Source: Anaerocolumna sp. AGMB13025
Lineage (GTDB): Bacteria; Bacillota; Clostridia; Lachnospirales; Lachnospiraceae
DNA: 64,000 nt
Direction of reading: 5' to 3'
Assembly (NCBI RefSeq): GCF_029689925.1
Contig: NZ_CP121445.1
Span: 6,506,501-6,570,500, forward strand
Below, piece by piece: positions 17,216-26,151 of this stretch. The notes under the pieces were generated by a model. It was not told where the DNA came from and made no database searches. It saw only the letters and a program-made list of their open reading frames with translations. The position numbers and the translations under genes are program-made. Numbering within the stretch: position 1 is the stretch's first letter; each line of letters begins with the position of its first letter.

Positions 17216-17611
17216 TTAGTAAGTCACCTCCCTTGTAATCTGCATTTCCCCATAGATGCTGGTAACGGTAAAGGTACAGTTTATTTCATCCCCGGCCTCT
17301 GTAAATTGAAAATTGTCCACACCAGTAATCCTTTCGTCTGTTAACAGACATTCTCTGATTCTTCGCATGAGTTCTATTTTTACGTAGGTCGGGTCCTGCC
17401 CTATGAGATTATTCAGTTCAATTCCGTATTGAAAGCTATAGATGGGATACTCATATTTTTCTGTATTTAACACCTTATAGATAGCTTGTTTTAATGCTTC
17501 TCCATCGGTTACAAACCCCTGGATTTTATCTTCTGTCAACTGATAGGTTCTGCCAGGTTCTAAATCCTCGGAAAAAGTTAGTCCGTCCGGTATTCGATTT
17601 ACTGGAATCAC
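17216..17611 (-). CDS. xkdS: XkdS-like (DUF2634) baseplate protein
   Basis: This 131-residue protein shows the gp25/DUF2634 pattern: an N-terminal TYQLTEDKIQGFVTDGEALKQAIYKVLNTEKYEYPIYS stretch and the later YGIELNNLIGQDPTYVKIEL motif. It is the lysozyme-like wedge component (without lysozyme activity) of the baseplate. It is encoded immediately before XkdT and overlaps the XkdR-like gene by four bases. Confidence 0.85.
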   Translation of the reverse strand: MIPVNRIPDGLTFSEDLEPGRTYQLTEDKIQGFVTDGEALKQAIYKVLNTEKYEYPIYSFQYGIELNNLIGQDPTYVKIELMRRIRECLLTDERITGVDNFQFTEAGDEINCTFTVTSIYGEMQITREVTY

Positions 17612-17838
17612 TTTATCACCTCCAGAATATAATACTGCTGCCCGCCGTGATTTCTGATTAATCTGACTTTATCCCCCGGCACTGCGGTAAGCTTTAGATT
17701 ACCGATAATCAGTTCCTCCGGTATGGTCAGCTTATCACTGATTTGAATTCCATCCGCTGTAACAGTTCCAGGAAGTATGCTGCACAGCTTCGCATTATTT
17801 AAATAATTTTCCACGATTCTTTTAATCTCCTGTATCAT
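17608..17838 (-). CDS. xkdR: XkdR-like (DUF2577) baseplate protein
   Basis: This 76-residue protein matches the short DUF2577/XkdR type: an N-terminal helix, SILPGTVTADGIQISDKLTIPEELI in the middle, and GDKVRLIRNHGGQQYYILEVI at the end, a small OB-like beta domain. It lies between XkdQ and XkdS, overlapping both, as in PBSX. Confidence 0.8.
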   Translation of the reverse strand: MIQEIKRIVENYLNNAKLCSILPGTVTADGIQISDKLTIPEELIIGNLKLTAVPGDKVRLIRNHGGQQYYILEVIK

Positions 17839-18775
17839 TCATTACCTCCAGACTCATGGTGTGGGATGGCAGGAAGTCATGGGACACACTTTTTACCATC
17901 AGTTTCTTATTGTAGTTAATGTCTCCGATTAAACAGTAAAAACCGGAGCCGGCCCTTATTCTGGTATCTCCGATACAGTCAAGGCTTATGGTCTCTTTCT
18001 CTTTGTTGTGAAGCTTTAAAAGGTTATTGGCCATTTCTTTTATCTGGGATGAATTATATTTTTTATCAATATTCTCATAATATTGTAATAATCCATATTT
18101 ATCGATAGATGATTCATCTTTTTTAACTGTAATATCCACCTTTTTCGCTTCTTCATCTTTGGAAACCAGCTTAATCATGTTATAAAAATCATCATCAATG
18201 GATTGATCAAATTTATAGTCATAACATAAACTGTTATCACCCAGTATCAAATCTGTACCCAGCTTTCCAAGTTCTCTTAAGGAAATCATACCAAATTCAT
18301 CCCGAAGAGCGTACTGTTTCCCTTTGTGCAATGATGTATCACTGATAGCAGAATAAATGATATCCAGCCAGGTTTTATCATCCTGGACACCAGTAGCCAG
18401 TATATATTTTGTGTCTGCTATATCACCTTTTGAAAGTTTAAAATAATTGCACATTTTGTTGACTAACGTAGTCACTGTATCCCCTTTTACTACCAGGGTA
18501 TCTTTGGCTTTGCAATATCTTAGCTGATCATAGGCTGTTATGCTGATTTCATTTCCTTTGCCGCGGCTTACTTTAAATACATACCCCTGAAATATATTGG
18601 CATTTTTATAAGTGAATTTTACAGCACTGCCATTTTTTATTTCAAGGTTATTATTTATATAGGAAAATTCCAGTTTGCTGCAGCCGTCATTTAATTTATC
18701 TTCATAGGATATTTTCGTCACCAACTCACTGATTTCATAAAACTGGTTATCCACACTTACTATAAATTCCATCAT
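17822..18775 (-). CDS. xkdQ: XkdQ/YqbQ-like hub protein
   Basis: This 317-residue protein is the hub (gpD/gp27-like) component of the tail. It opens with EFIVSVDNQFYEISELVTKISYEDKLNDG, includes KVSRGKGNEISITAYDQLRYCKAKDT near 85-110, and ends with a segment on 'late control D'-type beta strands. It should form the tail hub around the spike. Its ATG overlaps the stop of the LysM gene by four bases. Confidence 0.85.
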   Translation of the reverse strand: MMEFIVSVDNQFYEISELVTKISYEDKLNDGCSKLEFSYINNNLEIKNGSAVKFTYKNANIFQGYVFKVSRGKGNEISITAYDQLRYCKAKDTLVVKGDTVTTLVNKMCNYFKLSKGDIADTKYILATGVQDDKTWLDIIYSAISDTSLHKGKQYALRDEFGMISLRELGKLGTDLILGDNSLCYDYKFDQSIDDDFYNMIKLVSKDEEAKKVDITVKKDESSIDKYGLLQYYENIDKKYNSSQIKEMANNLLKLHNKEKETISLDCIGDTRIRAGSGFYCLIGDINYNKKLMVKSVSHDFLPSHTMSLEVMNDTGD

Positions 18776-19443
18776 GGTATCACCAGCTTCTGCCCGGGAT
18801 AAATCAGTGATGGGTTTTTTATTTTGTCTTTATTGGCATTATATATTTTTGTATACTTCGAGCCATTTCCATAATATTTCTTAGCAATTGCCCATAGACT
18901 GTCACCTGACTGGACCACATAAGTACCTTTATTTTTTGGATTTGTTTTATTATCATCTTGTTTAATCCGGTCGAAGTCCCTATATTCCAGAAGTTTAAAG
19001 GAAATGTATTTATCCCCTTCTTCTCCTGCTCTTTCTTTAATAGATAAATCTTCGATTAGCACCTTGATGTTTATACTATCATCATGCAGATTATCATTTT
19101 TAATTACGCGACCGGCTATAAACCTTACAGGTATTAAATTCTCCTGCCATTTAGAAAATAGCTTAATATAAAAGTTCGCTGACTTAAAAATAGGATCTTC
19201 ATTACTGTTATTTTTTGCTGAATCTTCCTTTGTTTTTTTTGTTTCTACATAGCTGTACCATTGTAAAGGAAATTCACATTCAAAACTGTACTGCTTTAAC
19301 TCCATATGGGTTGGGACTGCAATCTGACCAAGCTTTAGGACTTCAAACTTATTAATTGCCTGGGTGCTTGAAACTTCAATTTCTTCCGGGTTGGTCGGCA
19401 ATCTGTATTTAGATTTTCCGGTATCAAAGAACACCGCGTACAT
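18772..19443 (-). CDS. xkdP: XkdP-like tail protein with C-terminal LysM domain
   Basis: This protein of about 223 residues has an N-terminal domain on the tail tube-initiator/hub pattern and a C-terminal LysM domain (about 173-223: GTYVVQSGDSLWAIAKKYYG...YPGQKLVIP). LysM binds N-acetylglucosamine in peptidoglycan, and in PBSX this protein connects hub and tape measure. I set the start at ATG 19443 because GAGGGGG stands five bases ahead; it overlaps the tape-measure 3' end by 20 bases. Confidence 0.85.
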   Translation of the reverse strand: MYAVFFDTGKSKYRLPTNPEEIEVSSTQAINKFEVLKLGQIAVPTHMELKQYSFECEFPLQWYSYVETKKTKEDSAKNNSNEDPIFKSANFYIKLFSKWQENLIPVRFIAGRVIKNDNLHDDSINIKVLIEDLSIKERAGEEGDKYISFKLLEYRDFDRIKQDDNKTNPKNKGTYVVQSGDSLWAIAKKYYGNGSKYTKIYNANKDKIKNPSLIYPGQKLVIP

Positions 19444-21487
19444 AATATCCCCCCTCACTTGCCACTGCAATTTGATTTTGTAATATTTCCCTGATGCGAG
19501 CTACTATCTTATTGACATCCGCAGTCTCACGGACATCACCAAATTGAATACTTATATTAGGTGCTAAAGTGTTGGTCTTTACTTTAGATATGTTATCCTG
19601 TTCTGCAATTTCTTTTAAGTAGGCTAAATCATCCTCTGACATTTTTACATTCACTGAACTATTAGGATCAGTACCTGGAATCGGGGTATTATTGTTTATA
19701 CCGAATCCATAGCTATTATAATTTCCTAAATTCGATAAATCAAAATTTGAGTTATTCTCCCTTGAATTGGTTGGTGATAGATTAAAATCTCTACCATTAG
19801 CAGAAAGCATACTATTTAACATTGCATCTAAATCATTCGTATTGATGTTGGTTGTATCTTTTGTATCATTAATGTCTTTGTTATGCAATATATTACTTAG
19901 ATCTCTTGTCCCAGGTGAGTCATAAAATTTGTTATTACCACTAGGTCTTAAACCCTCTTCAGTTGGATTACCACCCAAAAGAGTTTCAATAGATTTTCCT
20001 ACTTCTCCTCCAATATTTTCACCAATTTTCCAACTATCACCATAATTAGCACGATTCATAGGAATGCCAACATTACTTAATAAATTATTAATATCTAATT
20101 TAGGCACCTTATCCTCATAAGTTCCATCACCATATTTTTTTGCCTTTTCATCAGCATATACTTGTATATCTGCACGCAAACCTTTAATGGTTTCTGCAAA
20201 ATTAGTTCCTAGAATAAAATCTATTCCAGTTGCCATTTTTTCAATAGCACCAAGTACATTATCCACTAAATCCCAAAACAGGTGTATAACGGAGCCCACG
20301 GGATCCTGTAAAAAATTTGCGAAAAAATTAGCAAATGCTACAAATAAATTAACCCAATATTCAATTTTCCGAAAAATTATCTGTGTTGCTGCAAAAAACA
20401 AATTAATAAATAAGGCTATAATAAAACCTATAAGTCCACCTATAAAAGCCATAGTTTCTTCACCCATAGTACGCAGTAAATATATAGCTGCCGCAATAGT
20501 CACTAATAGGATAATTATAGGAGCATTTAATCCCAAAAACGTAGCCAAATTAGTCAATAGCAAGGGAAGTAATGTAGCTAAGTATCCAATTATTACTGGT
20601 AATTTAGCTATTATATTAACTAATAATAATACACCTATTGCCATTAATGTTGATTCTATAAACGGCCAATATTTAGTAATAAGACTTACTACATAATCAA
20701 TAGCGTCACCTACAGCATAGATAACTTCTATTATTAAATCAAAAAAATCTATAAAACCTTGGCTAGTAACCACATCATTAATTGCTATAAAAAGACTACC
20801 AAATGCATCAGTTCCAGCATTTTTAACTTTGTTCATAATATCCGTAAATGTTAATGGCATCTGATTAAAGTTATTATCAATTTCAGCTTGCATACCGAAC
20901 ATTGAATTTTTTATTTTTTCAGCCGTTAATTCTCCCTTATCTGCCATATTCAATAATTCATTTCCTGATTTACCTGTGAACTTAGATATCGCTTCATAAA
21001 TTACCGGCGCGTTCTGCGCAATTGATAATAAAGCACCACTACCCATACTGCCACTAGCCATTGAATCTACCATCTGCTGCATGACTAATGGTTTCTTACT
21101 TTCACTTGTACCGCTGGCAACAACTGATTTTTGCAGTAATTCTGAAAATGAGACTACTTCTTGATTTGATTTGAACAAATTTCCTGTTGATAATCCTAGC
21201 TTTGTTACAGTATCGACCATATCTGCATAAGAGGTTCGTGCCTTATTTGCTGATATAAAAATTTTATCTTGTAACTTTACATGATCTTCCAAGCTATTAG
21301 TCATTAATCCTAATCTCGCATCCGTCTTTACATAATTTTCAATGCCGCTTAATCCTTTTTGAAATTGGGTAGCTACATTTCCTGCAACCTTATTTAGTTT
21401 TTCAAACTGATCGATAGGATCTGTCAATTTTTTGCTCTTCACCATAAAATTTGTAAATATACCTAAAACCGCACTAATATCCGCCAT
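19424..21487 (-). CDS. xkdO: Tail tape measure protein (XkdO-like)
   Basis: This 687-residue protein sets tail length and passes through the tube. The N-terminal 250 residues are the tape-measure domain (GNVATQFQKGLSGIENY, MADKGELTAEKIKNSMFGMQAEID). About 255-400 contains several long hydrophobic stretches (GVLLLVNIIAKLPVIIGYLATLLPLLL, FIGGLIGFIIALFINLFFAA), as in membrane-active tape measures. The rest is Asn/Asp-rich linker and a C-terminal alpha/beta segment (LAPNISIQFGDVRETADVNKIVARI). The ATG overlaps the stop codon of the XkdN frameshift extension (TAATG). It is rather short for a tape measure, predicting a tail of modest length. Confidence 0.88.
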   Translation of the reverse strand: MADISAVLGIFTNFMVKSKKLTDPIDQFEKLNKVAGNVATQFQKGLSGIENYVKTDARLGLMTNSLEDHVKLQDKIFISANKARTSYADMVDTVTKLGLSTGNLFKSNQEVVSFSELLQKSVVASGTSESKKPLVMQQMVDSMASGSMGSGALLSIAQNAPVIYEAISKFTGKSGNELLNMADKGELTAEKIKNSMFGMQAEIDNNFNQMPLTFTDIMNKVKNAGTDAFGSLFIAINDVVTSQGFIDFFDLIIEVIYAVGDAIDYVVSLITKYWPFIESTLMAIGVLLLVNIIAKLPVIIGYLATLLPLLLTNLATFLGLNAPIIILLVTIAAAIYLLRTMGEETMAFIGGLIGFIIALFINLFFAATQIIFRKIEYWVNLFVAFANFFANFLQDPVGSVIHLFWDLVDNVLGAIEKMATGIDFILGTNFAETIKGLRADIQVYADEKAKKYGDGTYEDKVPKLDINNLLSNVGIPMNRANYGDSWKIGENIGGEVGKSIETLLGGNPTEEGLRPSGNNKFYDSPGTRDLSNILHNKDINDTKDTTNINTNDLDAMLNSMLSANGRDFNLSPTNSRENNSNFDLSNLGNYNSYGFGINNNTPIPGTDPNSSVNVKMSEDDLAYLKEIAEQDNISKVKTNTLAPNISIQFGDVRETADVNKIVARIREILQNQIAVASEGGYYVRGVL

Positions 21488-21675
21488 TACCTTCTGCCTC
21501 CTTTCGCCTTTATTCTATCCGACTGCTTTTTCTCCTCCTCAACCCGCACTGAGATACTGGCGTATATAAAAGCTTTTTCCCGTTGGCTCATGGCATCCAG
21601 CACGGAGGGAAGGATATGCAGTTTCTGAAGTGCAAAGTGAGCTAGATTAAACTCAGCATCACCCTGCCTTATTCG
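21487..21675 (-). CDS. -1 frameshift extension of XkdN (tail assembly chaperone 'GT'-type product)
   Basis: Beyond the XkdN-like gene, the -1 frame is open from 21675 to a stop at 21487 and has no start codon of its own near its beginning. It encodes 62 residues (RIRQGDAEFNLAHFALQKLH...EKAFIYASISVRVEEEKKQS). The zero-frame end of XkdN contains A AAA AAC (21681-21675 on the minus strand) in the codon phase needed for a simultaneous -1 slip, immediately before the zero-frame GAA TAA stop. The product would be a fused chaperone of about 194 residues, the lambda G/GT arrangement. The extension's conserved look and TAATG junction with the tape measure support it. Confidence 0.85.
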   Translation of the reverse strand, partial: RIRQGDAEFNLAHFALQKLHILPSVLDAMSQREKAFIYASISVRVEEEKKQSDRIKAKGGRR

Positions 21676-22070
21676 TTTTTTGCTTCTTCAATGTCCTCAT
21701 TCACATCGGTATCAAGACCGCTTAAAGATTGAACTGCCTGGGCTAAGGTGGCATATTCGCCTACTAACAGCATGTTCTTAAGGGTTTCTGTTTCGCCAAG
21801 ACCGTATTTATCCTGAAGCTTGGCGTCAAATAAATTGGGAAATACTACAGCGCTTGCGGTTAAGGCCTGAACATATTCCGTACGGTTAAAGGTTTCTGTT
21901 CCTTTTTTATCTTTTCTGGTATATTTCTTAATCAGCTGTTCGTTTTCCTTCTGGGTAATGGGGCGGATAATAAACGGAATTACTTTGCCGTCCTCCATAA
22001 AACGATTGGATACCACTACCTCCTGATTTTCAACTTGTACCGGATTTAAAAATGCTTTTAATGAACTCAT
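21669..22070 (-). CDS. xkdN: XkdN-like tail assembly chaperone
   Basis: This 133-residue protein shows the XkdN pattern: SSLKAFLNPVQVENQEVVVSNRFMEDGKVIPFIIRPITQKENEQLIKKY, followed by a helical part ending in GLDTDVNEDIEEAKNE. It should hold the tape measure during tail assembly, as lambda gpG does. I set the start at ATG 22070 (AGGAG seven bases ahead) rather than an upstream in-frame ATG. A slippery site at its 3' end yields the longer form described separately. Confidence 0.85.
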   Translation of the reverse strand: MSSLKAFLNPVQVENQEVVVSNRFMEDGKVIPFIIRPITQKENEQLIKKYTRKDKKGTETFNRTEYVQALTASAVVFPNLFDAKLQDKYGLGETETLKNMLLVGEYATLAQAVQSLSGLDTDVNEDIEEAKNE

Positions 22071-22713
22071 ATTAGTTCTCCTTTCCATTCAAATGAATCT
22101 GTTATTAAATTTGTGATGAACTACTTCGCTTACTTACTTAGGCTTACTTTCTTAGGCTTGCTTTCTTTGCCTTTCGCTTCGGGCTATTTTTCATCTGCTT
22201 TTCTTAACTAAATTCTTAACACCTATTACAAAATATACTTATCTTAATCTACCTTACTTAATCTACAACTCTTAATCCATAAATCTATAACAATATTTTT
22301 CAACAATCACCTTGTAAAAAGGGGGAATACAGACCTGATGCATACCAAATAGGTTCAAATTATTGATAAACCTTATAAAACATTTATCTCAAACATTTCA
22401 TAAACAATACCTGAACAATTCAGCACTTAATCCCTTTACTAAAGTAGTATAAAAAATTAGTATTCAAATTCCGTATTTTCCAAACCAGCCCTCCTATCTA
22501 TAATAACAAAGCCGGCCCTTATAAATACTTCCCGGGATCGATCAGATGAAGTCAGATGCAGCCAGCCCCCCTGCCAAACCAAACCTATGTATCGGGAGAA
22601 ATATCCTGTGGCTATTGGCATTTATGGATAAAGTCAGGAAGAAATATACGTTCTAATCAGGTCTGTACTCTGCCTGCATCTACATGTTTTTATTTATATT
22701 TATATTTATTATT
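22071..22713. other. 640-bp gap inside the tail operon with a 12-bp inverted repeat pair
   Basis: No gene is seen on either strand. TACAGACCTGAT (22328-22339) and ATCAGGTCTGTA (22656-22667) are a perfect inverted pair 316 bases apart. The part near 22090-22200 is a pyrimidine-rich stutter (CTTAGGCTTACTTT-like units), while about 22490-22600 is locally richer in G and C. Such a gap is unexpected in a tightly packed structural operon and could be a small inserted element or a decayed gene. Confidence 0.6.
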
Positions 22714-23208
22714 TTAATTATTAAAATCCGCATAATTTGCCGGTGTATTAAAATCGCTCAGCTTTTCAATATTATCAAAGGTAAAGTCCGTATCAATGGT
22801 AATCGGATCATCGGATTGGTCATCCAGGGTAGTTACCGGTATGGTTTTTAACAATACATTATGAAGCCGTACCTCCTGTCTGCCAATAGAAGACTGAGGG
22901 TCTTCATTGATTGCATGAATGGTAATATCACCGAAATTTCCCCCACTTAGATACTCAACTGCAAGTTTTAACATATCGGAGTTCATAAAATACATGGTCA
23001 TACTTCCGGTACCTTCTGCCCCTACTACTTTGTGCTGAGTCATGCGGTGACCTAACATTCTTCTGGCTTGTACCGTTAAATCAATCTGGGCTTTTAAGCT
23101 GGAGATTTCAAATAATACTCTGCTTTCTCCGTTGATTATGATAAAGGCTTTCCCCTCTTTTGAAGAGATGGTATCTGCTAATCTTACATAATTATTATTG
23201 TCTGACAT
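22714..23208 (-). CDS. xkdM: Tail tube protein (XkdM, DUF2001)
   Basis: This 164-residue protein is the inner tube protein of a contractile tail. It has the DUF2001 features: RLADTISSKEGKAFIIINGE near the N-terminus, QARRMLGHRMTQHKVVGAEGTGSMTMYF in the middle, and an acidic FTFDNIEKLSDF ending. It follows the sheath gene by 15 bases. GGAGGCAGATAGAAT precedes the ATG. Confidence 0.9.
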   Translation of the reverse strand: MSDNNNYVRLADTISSKEGKAFIIINGESRVLFEISSLKAQIDLTVQARRMLGHRMTQHKVVGAEGTGSMTMYFMNSDMLKLAVEYLSGGNFGDITIHAINEDPQSSIGRQEVRLHNVLLKTIPVTTLDDQSDDPITIDTDFTFDNIEKLSDFNTPANYADFNN

Positions 23209-23223
23209 ATTCTATCTGCCTCC

Positions 23224-24267
23224 TTAGGATAATTTTACTGTAATGTACATCTTTTCGACGCTGTCAACGGGTTTCACATAGCAATCAACTACAACAGCAT
23301 CGGAATCTGAACCCTGGGATATGGTAACATCATCAGCGGTAAAATCCTTAATGGCATCCAGTCTCTGTAATTCATTGAAGTATTCAACGAGGGTTGCCCT
23401 TAACAGGGATCTGCCGTCCTGATTGTTATTTAATTGTCCCACATAGTTAGACTCAAAGATTTCCGTAATATCATTGTTGATACCATAAAGGGTACGGATT
23501 ACCCTGTTCTTGGTAAAGGGTTTCCCTTTTGCTTCTGTAAGCGTTGTCAGGGAATTGATGTCGTAAGCAGCCGTAACATTCTGTGCGCTGTCTACCTTGA
23601 AAATGAATTCACCATTGGTAATGGCAGCTTCCATTTCCGCTTTTGTTTTACGGGGTACAACATCAATGGCACCCTGATACTTTTTACCTGTATTGGAACG
23701 GTTAATATTAGCTCCGGCAGTGATACCAGCCACCCATGGTGTGGTTTCTGCGGCTGTAAGGATCGTTCCGTCAGTTAATTTAACCCCCTGGGTTACGTTA
23801 ATAATACCTTCAAAGTCTCCCTTGTGGTTTGCCAGCACACCCTGGATTCCTTTTCCTTCACTGTTTACCATGCCGCTTATAAAGTCTGCAATAACCGCTT
23901 TGTTACTGTTAAAGTCCGTACCGTCATAAGGATAAACCAATACGTCAAAATCTACGGTTTTAATGGCCTCAAGAGCTGCCTGTACTGCTGCCCCGTCATG
24001 GGTGCTGCCAAGGTTATATACCTTTACGGTCTGTGCGCCTTTACAAGCCTGTCCTGCTAAAAAAGTATCCTTTGCTGTTACCCCTGCAGGGAAATCATTT
24101 TCTAACGCCGTTACTGTATAGATATCACCTGCTGTTCCAACGCTTACCTCCAAAAGTAAAAGTACGGTTCCACGTTCTCCCGGTGTAATTGATAAGGGGG
24201 CATTGGTTAAGAAATTAATATATGCACCCGGTAAAATTTTATTTTGATTGTTCCATGTTCCTGCCAT
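23224..24267 (-). CDS. xkdK: Contractile tail sheath protein (XkdK)
   Basis: This 347-residue protein is a phage tail sheath protein. It begins with the typical GTWNNQNKILPGAYINFLTNAP 'PGVY'-like entry, contains an SGxVNSEGKGIQGVLAN-type central domain, and ends with the handshake strands VVDCYVKPVDSVEKMYITVKL. Its presence shows that the particle is contractile (R-type, myovirus-like) rather than flexible. GGAGGATTATC precedes the ATG. Confidence 0.92.
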   Translation of the reverse strand: MAGTWNNQNKILPGAYINFLTNAPLSITPGERGTVLLLLEVSVGTAGDIYTVTALENDFPAGVTAKDTFLAGQACKGAQTVKVYNLGSTHDGAAVQAALEAIKTVDFDVLVYPYDGTDFNSNKAVIADFISGMVNSEGKGIQGVLANHKGDFEGIINVTQGVKLTDGTILTAAETTPWVAGITAGANINRSNTGKKYQGAIDVVPRKTKAEMEAAITNGEFIFKVDSAQNVTAAYDINSLTTLTEAKGKPFTKNRVIRTLYGINNDITEIFESNYVGQLNNNQDGRSLLRATLVEYFNELQRLDAIKDFTADDVTISQGSDSDAVVVDCYVKPVDSVEKMYITVKLS

Positions 24268-24279
24268 GATAATCCTCCT

Positions 24280-24684
24280 CTATAATTTTGTATTAACTTC
24301 CTGTTTCTGCATTTTAATAAATTCTTCCTCTTTCCTTACGGAATACTGGATTTCAAAGGTGAAATGCAGTACTTTTTCAATGGTTTCTGCTTTTTTATTT
24401 CTAATCTGGCAATGATTCACACTGTCAAATCCGATAAGCAGGCTATTAGAAACTCTTAGACAATCTCCATTTATAGTTTCAGAAACATTACTATAATAAG
24501 AAATGTCGAGCATCATTTGGTTCTTATAATTTCCTTGAAGCAGACTGGTATAAGTCTGACTCTTTACCTGAATTAAAAATGATGGCTTTTGATATTCTCC
24601 CGGCAGATCCTCGTCGTATACGGTATAATCCGGATAAAGTTCTAACAGCTTAGTTTTAATTGCCTCTTTTATGGTATCCTGCAT
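24280..24684 (-). CDS. Tail terminator-like protein (DUF6838-type)
   Basis: This protein of 134 residues (from ATG 24684) has the compact alpha/beta pattern of phage tail terminator or head-tail adaptor proteins: an N-terminal helix (IKEAIKTKLLELYPDYTVY), then LPGEYQKPSFLIQVKS, and C-terminal strands HFTFEIQYSV. It lies just before the sheath gene, where tail-completion proteins sit. I chose this ATG because GGAGG stands five bases ahead; a longer in-frame start would add 25 unsupported residues. Confidence 0.7.
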   Translation of the reverse strand: MQDTIKEAIKTKLLELYPDYTVYDEDLPGEYQKPSFLIQVKSQTYTSLLQGNYKNQMMLDISYYSNVSETINGDCLRVSNSLLIGFDSVNHCQIRNKKAETIEKVLHFTFEIQYSVRKEEEFIKMQKQEVNTKL

Positions 24685-24913
24685 CTTCCCTCCACCACTC
24701 CTTTCCTTCTGGCTTCCCACTTTACGGTATGGCTGCTTTGACAGCTGCAAATGGTTCATGAAACTTTAGTGAACTTTTTTTATAAGCCCCTCCATGAAAC
24801 TCAAGCGTAATATGTTAATGAAGCCTTTCGTGATAAGCGATCAGATTATCCACATATAAGCATTTTCATTTCACCATGACTTATATAAATGTTTAGTACC
24901 CGCCTGTCCTCAA

Positions 24914-25369
24914 CTATATACGAAACAGCCCCTCATAAGACGTTTTGATTTCTTCCAGCTGCTCCTTAATACCGGTTACGGTACCATCCTCAGCAACCGA
25001 AAGCCTGGATTTATCAAACATGCCGATTAACAGGTCCGTGTACTGAAACTTACCAAGTGTGTGGCGGATCGCAAGCTCCTTGAGGAGATCCTTCATTTTC
25101 GCTTCCTGTTCCGCTTTTATGGCAGCATTGGTGCTTAAAATGTCACGAATGATTTTCTCAAGTTCCTGGTGGGTGAGTTTACTGGCATTTTGTTCTTTCC
25201 TTTGAACCTCCAAAGTAGCTAGTTTTCTCTCCAATTCTTTTTTAACATCATTTACCTGATCAAATCTGGACTTAGGAATATAGCCTTTTAATTCCTCTTT
25301 CAGAATATCCACAGCTTTTTCAGCCATTTCTTCCGTAAAGCCAAGTTTTATAAATTGCTCTTTCTTCAT
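24914..25369 (-). CDS. Phage scaffold-like (GP20 family) protein
   Basis: This 151-residue, highly charged helical protein follows the phage minor structural/scaffold GP20 pattern (PF06810): a long central coiled coil (about 40-105), and a C-terminal DLLIGMFDKSRLSVAEDGTVTGIKEQLEEIK segment equivalent to the family's capsid-interacting end. In complete phages it assists capsid assembly, yet no capsid, portal, protease or terminase gene is present here. It is the first structural gene after the promoter. It may be a relic, or may have a new role in tail assembly. Confidence 0.75.
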   Translation of the reverse strand: MKKEQFIKLGFTEEMAEKAVDILKEELKGYIPKSRFDQVNDVKKELERKLATLEVQRKEQNASKLTHQELEKIIRDILSTNAAIKAEQEAKMKDLLKELAIRHTLGKFQYTDLLIGMFDKSRLSVAEDGTVTGIKEQLEEIKTSYEGLFRI

Positions 25370-26087
25370 AAAATCCTCACTTTCAAATACATTGTTTTTG
25401 CATGGTTTAGTCCAAGTTATTTGTCTTTGTAGTTAACGTCAGAAATACCAAAATGACGAGGTGTTCTCCATTCTTACTTCTTCTATTATGAAAGCTTTAA
25501 AAAATAAGCTGAATATTCAACAGTCGCTGCCCGCCCCTCAACTAATATGACCGTTTTTCCCTATGCCTTTTGGGCATCTACACTGATATCATTTATAACT
25601 TGTCTTACTTTTTACGTAAGTTTTTAGGTAAAAAAAATAGTTTTTGATATGAGACTAAATACTATTAATAAAATAGTAATAATAACATTTAATTGATACT
25701 GTAAATATGAGTTTTACTTAATCAATTTAAAGAACTAATTTATAAGTATAAATGCGTATAAATGCATCTAATATTTTTAAATTTACAACTCACTCTTAGA
25801 CTTCCTTGTTTCTTAGACTTACTAATTTTTTTGTTATCTAAGCCTTATACCTTGGTTGCTAATTCAATTTTACTATCTAATTCCTTTGTTATCTCTTCAC
25901 TAGCTATAATGAATTAGTCATTGTAATAGGATTAACTATACTTTATGTCTTTATCTGTATTTCTTTAACCGCTTGTACAACAATCTTTATAAGAAGACTA
26001 TAAACCTTATTTAATATCTGCCAACGTTTGAGAATTACAAATCTGATCAACTTTGATATCTATACCAAATCTGCTTTGATTCATCTC
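25370..26087 (-). other. Long untranslated leader of the tail operon
   Basis: About 720 bases separate the predicted promoter from the first structural gene. The stretch is very AT-rich and has no convincing reading frame. It contains the third operator-like site (25604-25620). Confidence 0.55.
25604..25620. promoter_or_regulatory. Third operator-like site in the tail operon leader
   Basis: CTTACTTTTTACGTAAG matches the 17-bp site at 26088-26104 in 13 of 17 positions, keeping both outer half-sites in large part. Confidence 0.5.
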
Positions 26088-26151
26088 TTACGTATTGCGT
26101 AAGATAATAATACCACCCCCTTTACGCTTTGTCAATACGTAATACGTAAGT
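26088..26151 (-). promoter_or_regulatory. Tail operon promoter flanked by two operators
   Basis: On the minus strand TTGACA (26136-26131) and TATTAT (26113-26108) are exactly 17 bases apart. A 17-bp dyad, CTTACGTATTGCGTAAG (26088-26104), lies just downstream of the -10 box, and a sister site read as CTTACGTATTACGTATT on the minus strand (26151-26135) overlaps the -35 box. A repressor bound to both would shut the promoter. The neighbouring XRE protein is the obvious candidate. Confidence 0.75.

Noticed and set aside
20187..20696. 169-codon plus-strand frame opposite the tape measure gene
   Set aside because: It is antisense to hydrophobic tape-measure sequence and has no independent support.
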